From NCBI RefSeq assembly GCF_947172395.1, contig NC_069100.1:4035001-4099000 (forward strand): a DNA stretch of 64,000 nucleotides. Direction: 5' to 3'. The translations under genes and the position numbers were made by a program. Numbering within the stretch: position 1 is the stretch's first letter; each line of letters begins with the position of its first letter. Shown in pieces: positions 61,960-64,000 of this stretch. A model generated the notes under the pieces. That model saw only the letters and a list, made by a program, of their open reading frames with translations. It was not told where the DNA came from and did no database searches. Source of the DNA: Bicyclus anynana (Eukaryota > Arthropoda > Insecta > Lepidoptera > Nymphalidae).

Positions 61960-62235
61960 ATTAGGAGACATATTAATATAGGACGTTTATCACATATTGG
62001 TGGAATGTGTTCGGAACGAAAGAGAGAGATATTGTATTGAGAAGTGGGTGAATGTAACAGGGTCCTAGCCCAACCCTTATCTAAGGAGGCTAGAATGTTG
62101 TTTAATTTATTTAAGATAGCGATTAATCGTAGGTAAATAAGTTATTATTGTATGTATAATGTGGCTCCTATTAGGGTGGCATGTTCAATTATATTAACAA
62201 ACCCTCGTTAAATAAAGATGAATAAAAAAAAACTG
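61960..62235 (+). mobile_element. LINE 3' end with RNase-H-type C-terminus
   Basis: Encodes GRLSHILVECVRNERERYC and a stop, like the end of LINE proteins with a C-terminal RNase H region. The 3' untranslated part closes with ACCCTCGTTAAATAAAGATG and poly(A). The same closing motif is at 58872-58895. Confidence 0.55.
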
Positions 62236-62399
62236 TAAAAGATTAAATAGCACAATAACTTTATTAAACTCAGTAAAATACTCGTAAAATAATACTGTAA
62301 TACAATAAACAAACGCTGAAATGCAATCTCTCAGAGCCGGGCCAAATCCTTGAAAGCCTGGACGCTTGTCAAGAGTTATCTTTGCTTTGAAGCCGGGTT

Positions 62400-62565
62400 A
62401 AGCCTTAGGGCGCGTTCACAGTGTAAGTTATGAAACTTTGGATCACAATGAACGGTTAGTGCGAGTGCAAAGCCGGTATAAGTTTCTGTGTAAACAAAAC
62501 AATGTGTGCGGATTTAACACTCGATGTATTGCAAACCTAAGCTTATACAGTGTACGGTACATAGC
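62400..62565. other. Possible MITE with decayed ends
   Basis: GGCGCGTTCACAGTGTAAGT at the left and CTTATACAGTGTACGGTAC at the right are weakly inverted. The left motif recurs at the very end of the window (63988-64000). Confidence 0.3.
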
Positions 62566-62702
62566 AAATGTATCACTTGTAGCGTCAGAATCAATATAGT
62601 TAGTAGAAAGAATTTACATGTAAAGGATCCTCCTAACACGGGTTATTATATACCTACAAGGAGGTTTCGGCCCCTAATTGTTATTACTGTATAACTAAGA
62701 AA

Positions 62703-63397
62703 TCATCATCAACCCATATTCGGTTCACTGCTGAACTCGAGTCTCCTCTCAGAATGAGAGGGGTTAGGCCAATAGTCGACCACGCTGGCCCAATGCGGAT
62801 TGGCAGCCTTCACACACGCAGAGAATGAAGATAATTCTCTGGTATGCAGGTTTCCTCACGATGTTTTCCTTCAGCGATTGAGACACGTGATATTTAATTT
62901 CTTAAATGCACACAACTGAAAAGTTGGAGTTGCATGCCCCGGACCGGATTCGTACCCAGTACCCACTACCCACACCCTCCGGAATCGGAGGCAGAGGTCA
63001 TACCCTCTGGGCTATCACAGCTATTTATTAATATATTATTAACACATATTGCGTTTACAAAAATAGTCTTATAGTGACTATGTATAGTTTATACCACTCA
63101 TCAATCGCTGACGCGGAGTACTTAGGCTTCCCAGAAAGACAAACGTGCGCGCGGTGTAATTTGTTACAAGCGCCATCTAGTGGAGCGCGCCTGAACTAAC
63201 AGGAGTATTTCACTTCCTATCCTTTAAAACTATTATGGTATTTTTGTGACAGAGCTTATCCAAGGAAGTACTACTTCCATGCTTATTTCTTTCACAGCAC
63301 TACTGTGTTGAAAGTTAAGTAATGATTATACGGATAACTCACAACAAGGATGATTTGTAAATATTCATAGTCATAATCAATAACAGCCGATGGACTG
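62703..63397 (-). repeat. Inverted duplication, right arm
   Basis: Reverse complement of 54952-55600. Contains SINE-A (62703-63025) with its complete body, then the unique ~340-bp section and the RTE end. It keeps ~40 bp deleted from the left SINE and lacks the small hairpin present on the left. Confidence 0.85.
63170..63183 (-). promoter_or_regulatory. CTCF-like motif, reverse
   Basis: CCACTAGTGG-type reversal does not apply; the minus strand reads CCACTAGATGGCGC, identical to 55165-55178. Confidence 0.4.
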
Positions 63398-63399
63398 GA

Positions 63400-63475
63400 A
63401 CATGCCCCGGACCGGATTCGAACCCACACCCTCCGGAATCGGAGGCAGAGGTGGGCACTGGGCTATCACTGCTCT
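63400..63475 (-). mobile_element. SINE-A head fragment, minus strand
   Basis: CATGCCCCGGACCGGATTCG through GGGCTATCACTGCTC; attached directly to the RTE end of the inverted duplication. Confidence 0.7.
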
Positions 63476-63689
63476 TATTTACTAAGAAATAAACGATTAA
63501 TATTACTATTTGAGACGTTGATATAAATAAGTAAATAAAATAAATAATAATAAATAATAATATTATGGTTGGAAATTTTAAAAATAATGCAATTATTGTA
63601 GGAATTGTCTTGTAATTTGTAAAATTTGTATCGTTATTTTTGTTACACGCTGGTAGTTGAATTGCCGACGCATTGTGACAATAATAAAC

Positions 63690-63846
63690 TATTCAAAAAT
63701 TATTCAAGAATAAACTCAATAATTACTAGACTGATTTGATAAATTCTCTCACCAATAGATAGCTCCATTATCAGGAAGTAGCATAGATTGTATTTTATCA
63801 CCGGAAAAGGAACTACGTGGATGAAACAGCGAGGTTCTGCTAGTTA
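63690..63846 (+). mobile_element. Helitron-like element, 3' part
   Basis: ACTAGACTGATTTGATAAAT then GATGAAACAGCGAGGTTCTGC and TAGT; start eroded. Confidence 0.5.
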
Positions 63847-64000
63847 CTTTTAAAAGTATTTTAACACAAATCAATATTTAAAGAATAAAAATATAGTTTT
63901 AACTTCGTCTAAACTGACTTTGAAGTTAGAATATATTTGTAATTTATCTTTCTTTACAGGTTATGTTTGGTTTGAAATATAATGGGTGAGTTCACAGTGT

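Overview
The window looks like nuclear DNA of a moth or butterfly (Lepidoptera). It is AT-rich, has no dense open reading frames, and is packed with repeats I associate with that order: tRNA-headed SINEs, 3' ends of RTE-type LINEs that finish in TGA/GAT microsatellites, Helitron-like elements (a start close to TCTATACTAATATTATAAAG and an end in a GC-rich hairpin followed by CTAGT), palindromic MITEs, and two long LINE reading frames. There is no bacterial operon, CRISPR array, rRNA gene or true tRNA gene. Family names are from memory; element boundaries come from comparing copies inside the window.

Layout. 0.2-4 kb: RTE tails, one SINE and Helitron-like fragments. 4.1-6.6 kb: a 5'-truncated LINE with an open reverse-transcriptase frame, inserted into a Helitron-like element with a 14-bp target duplication. 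6.8-20 kb: SINEs, Helitron-like elements, a fragment of a LINE with a restriction-like endonuclease, and a pair of foldback MITEs. 20.7-21.8 kb: a 1.1-kb element made of a 130-bp tandem array and a 325-bp palindrome; further copies lie at 53.6-54.7 kb (inverted) and 36.5-36.9 kb (short). 22-32 kb: more SINEs and Helitron-like elements, plus AT-microsatellite arrays. 32.0-35.6 kb: the most complete LINE (endonuclease plus reverse transcriptase in one open frame), inside another Helitron-like element. 36.5-40.6 kb: nested repeats, including a LINE fragment split by a 205-bp MITE.

The gene-bearing part is 40.8-49.6 kb. Four short exons on the plus strand (40843-44602) have good splice sites and matching phases and end in a stop codon; they form the 3' part of a gene I cannot name. 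About 0.9 kb further on, a convergent minus-strand gene is predicted, with a TATA box and initiator near 49.5 kb, a 16-nt first coding exon at 49386-49401 and a terminal exon at 45535-45659. Both are hypotheses needing transcript support.

50-64 kb returns to repeats: a second endonuclease-LINE fragment with a 270-bp insertion, an inverted duplication of about 650-700 bp (54952-55600 and 62703-63397) carrying a CTCF-like motif in convergent orientation, a Helitron-like element that captured a TAGGG-type minisatellite, and two further promoter-like sites. The main story is layered insertion. Several insertions interrupt recognisable sequence, so their boundaries can be read directly, and several perfect short hairpins look like local template-switch mutations.
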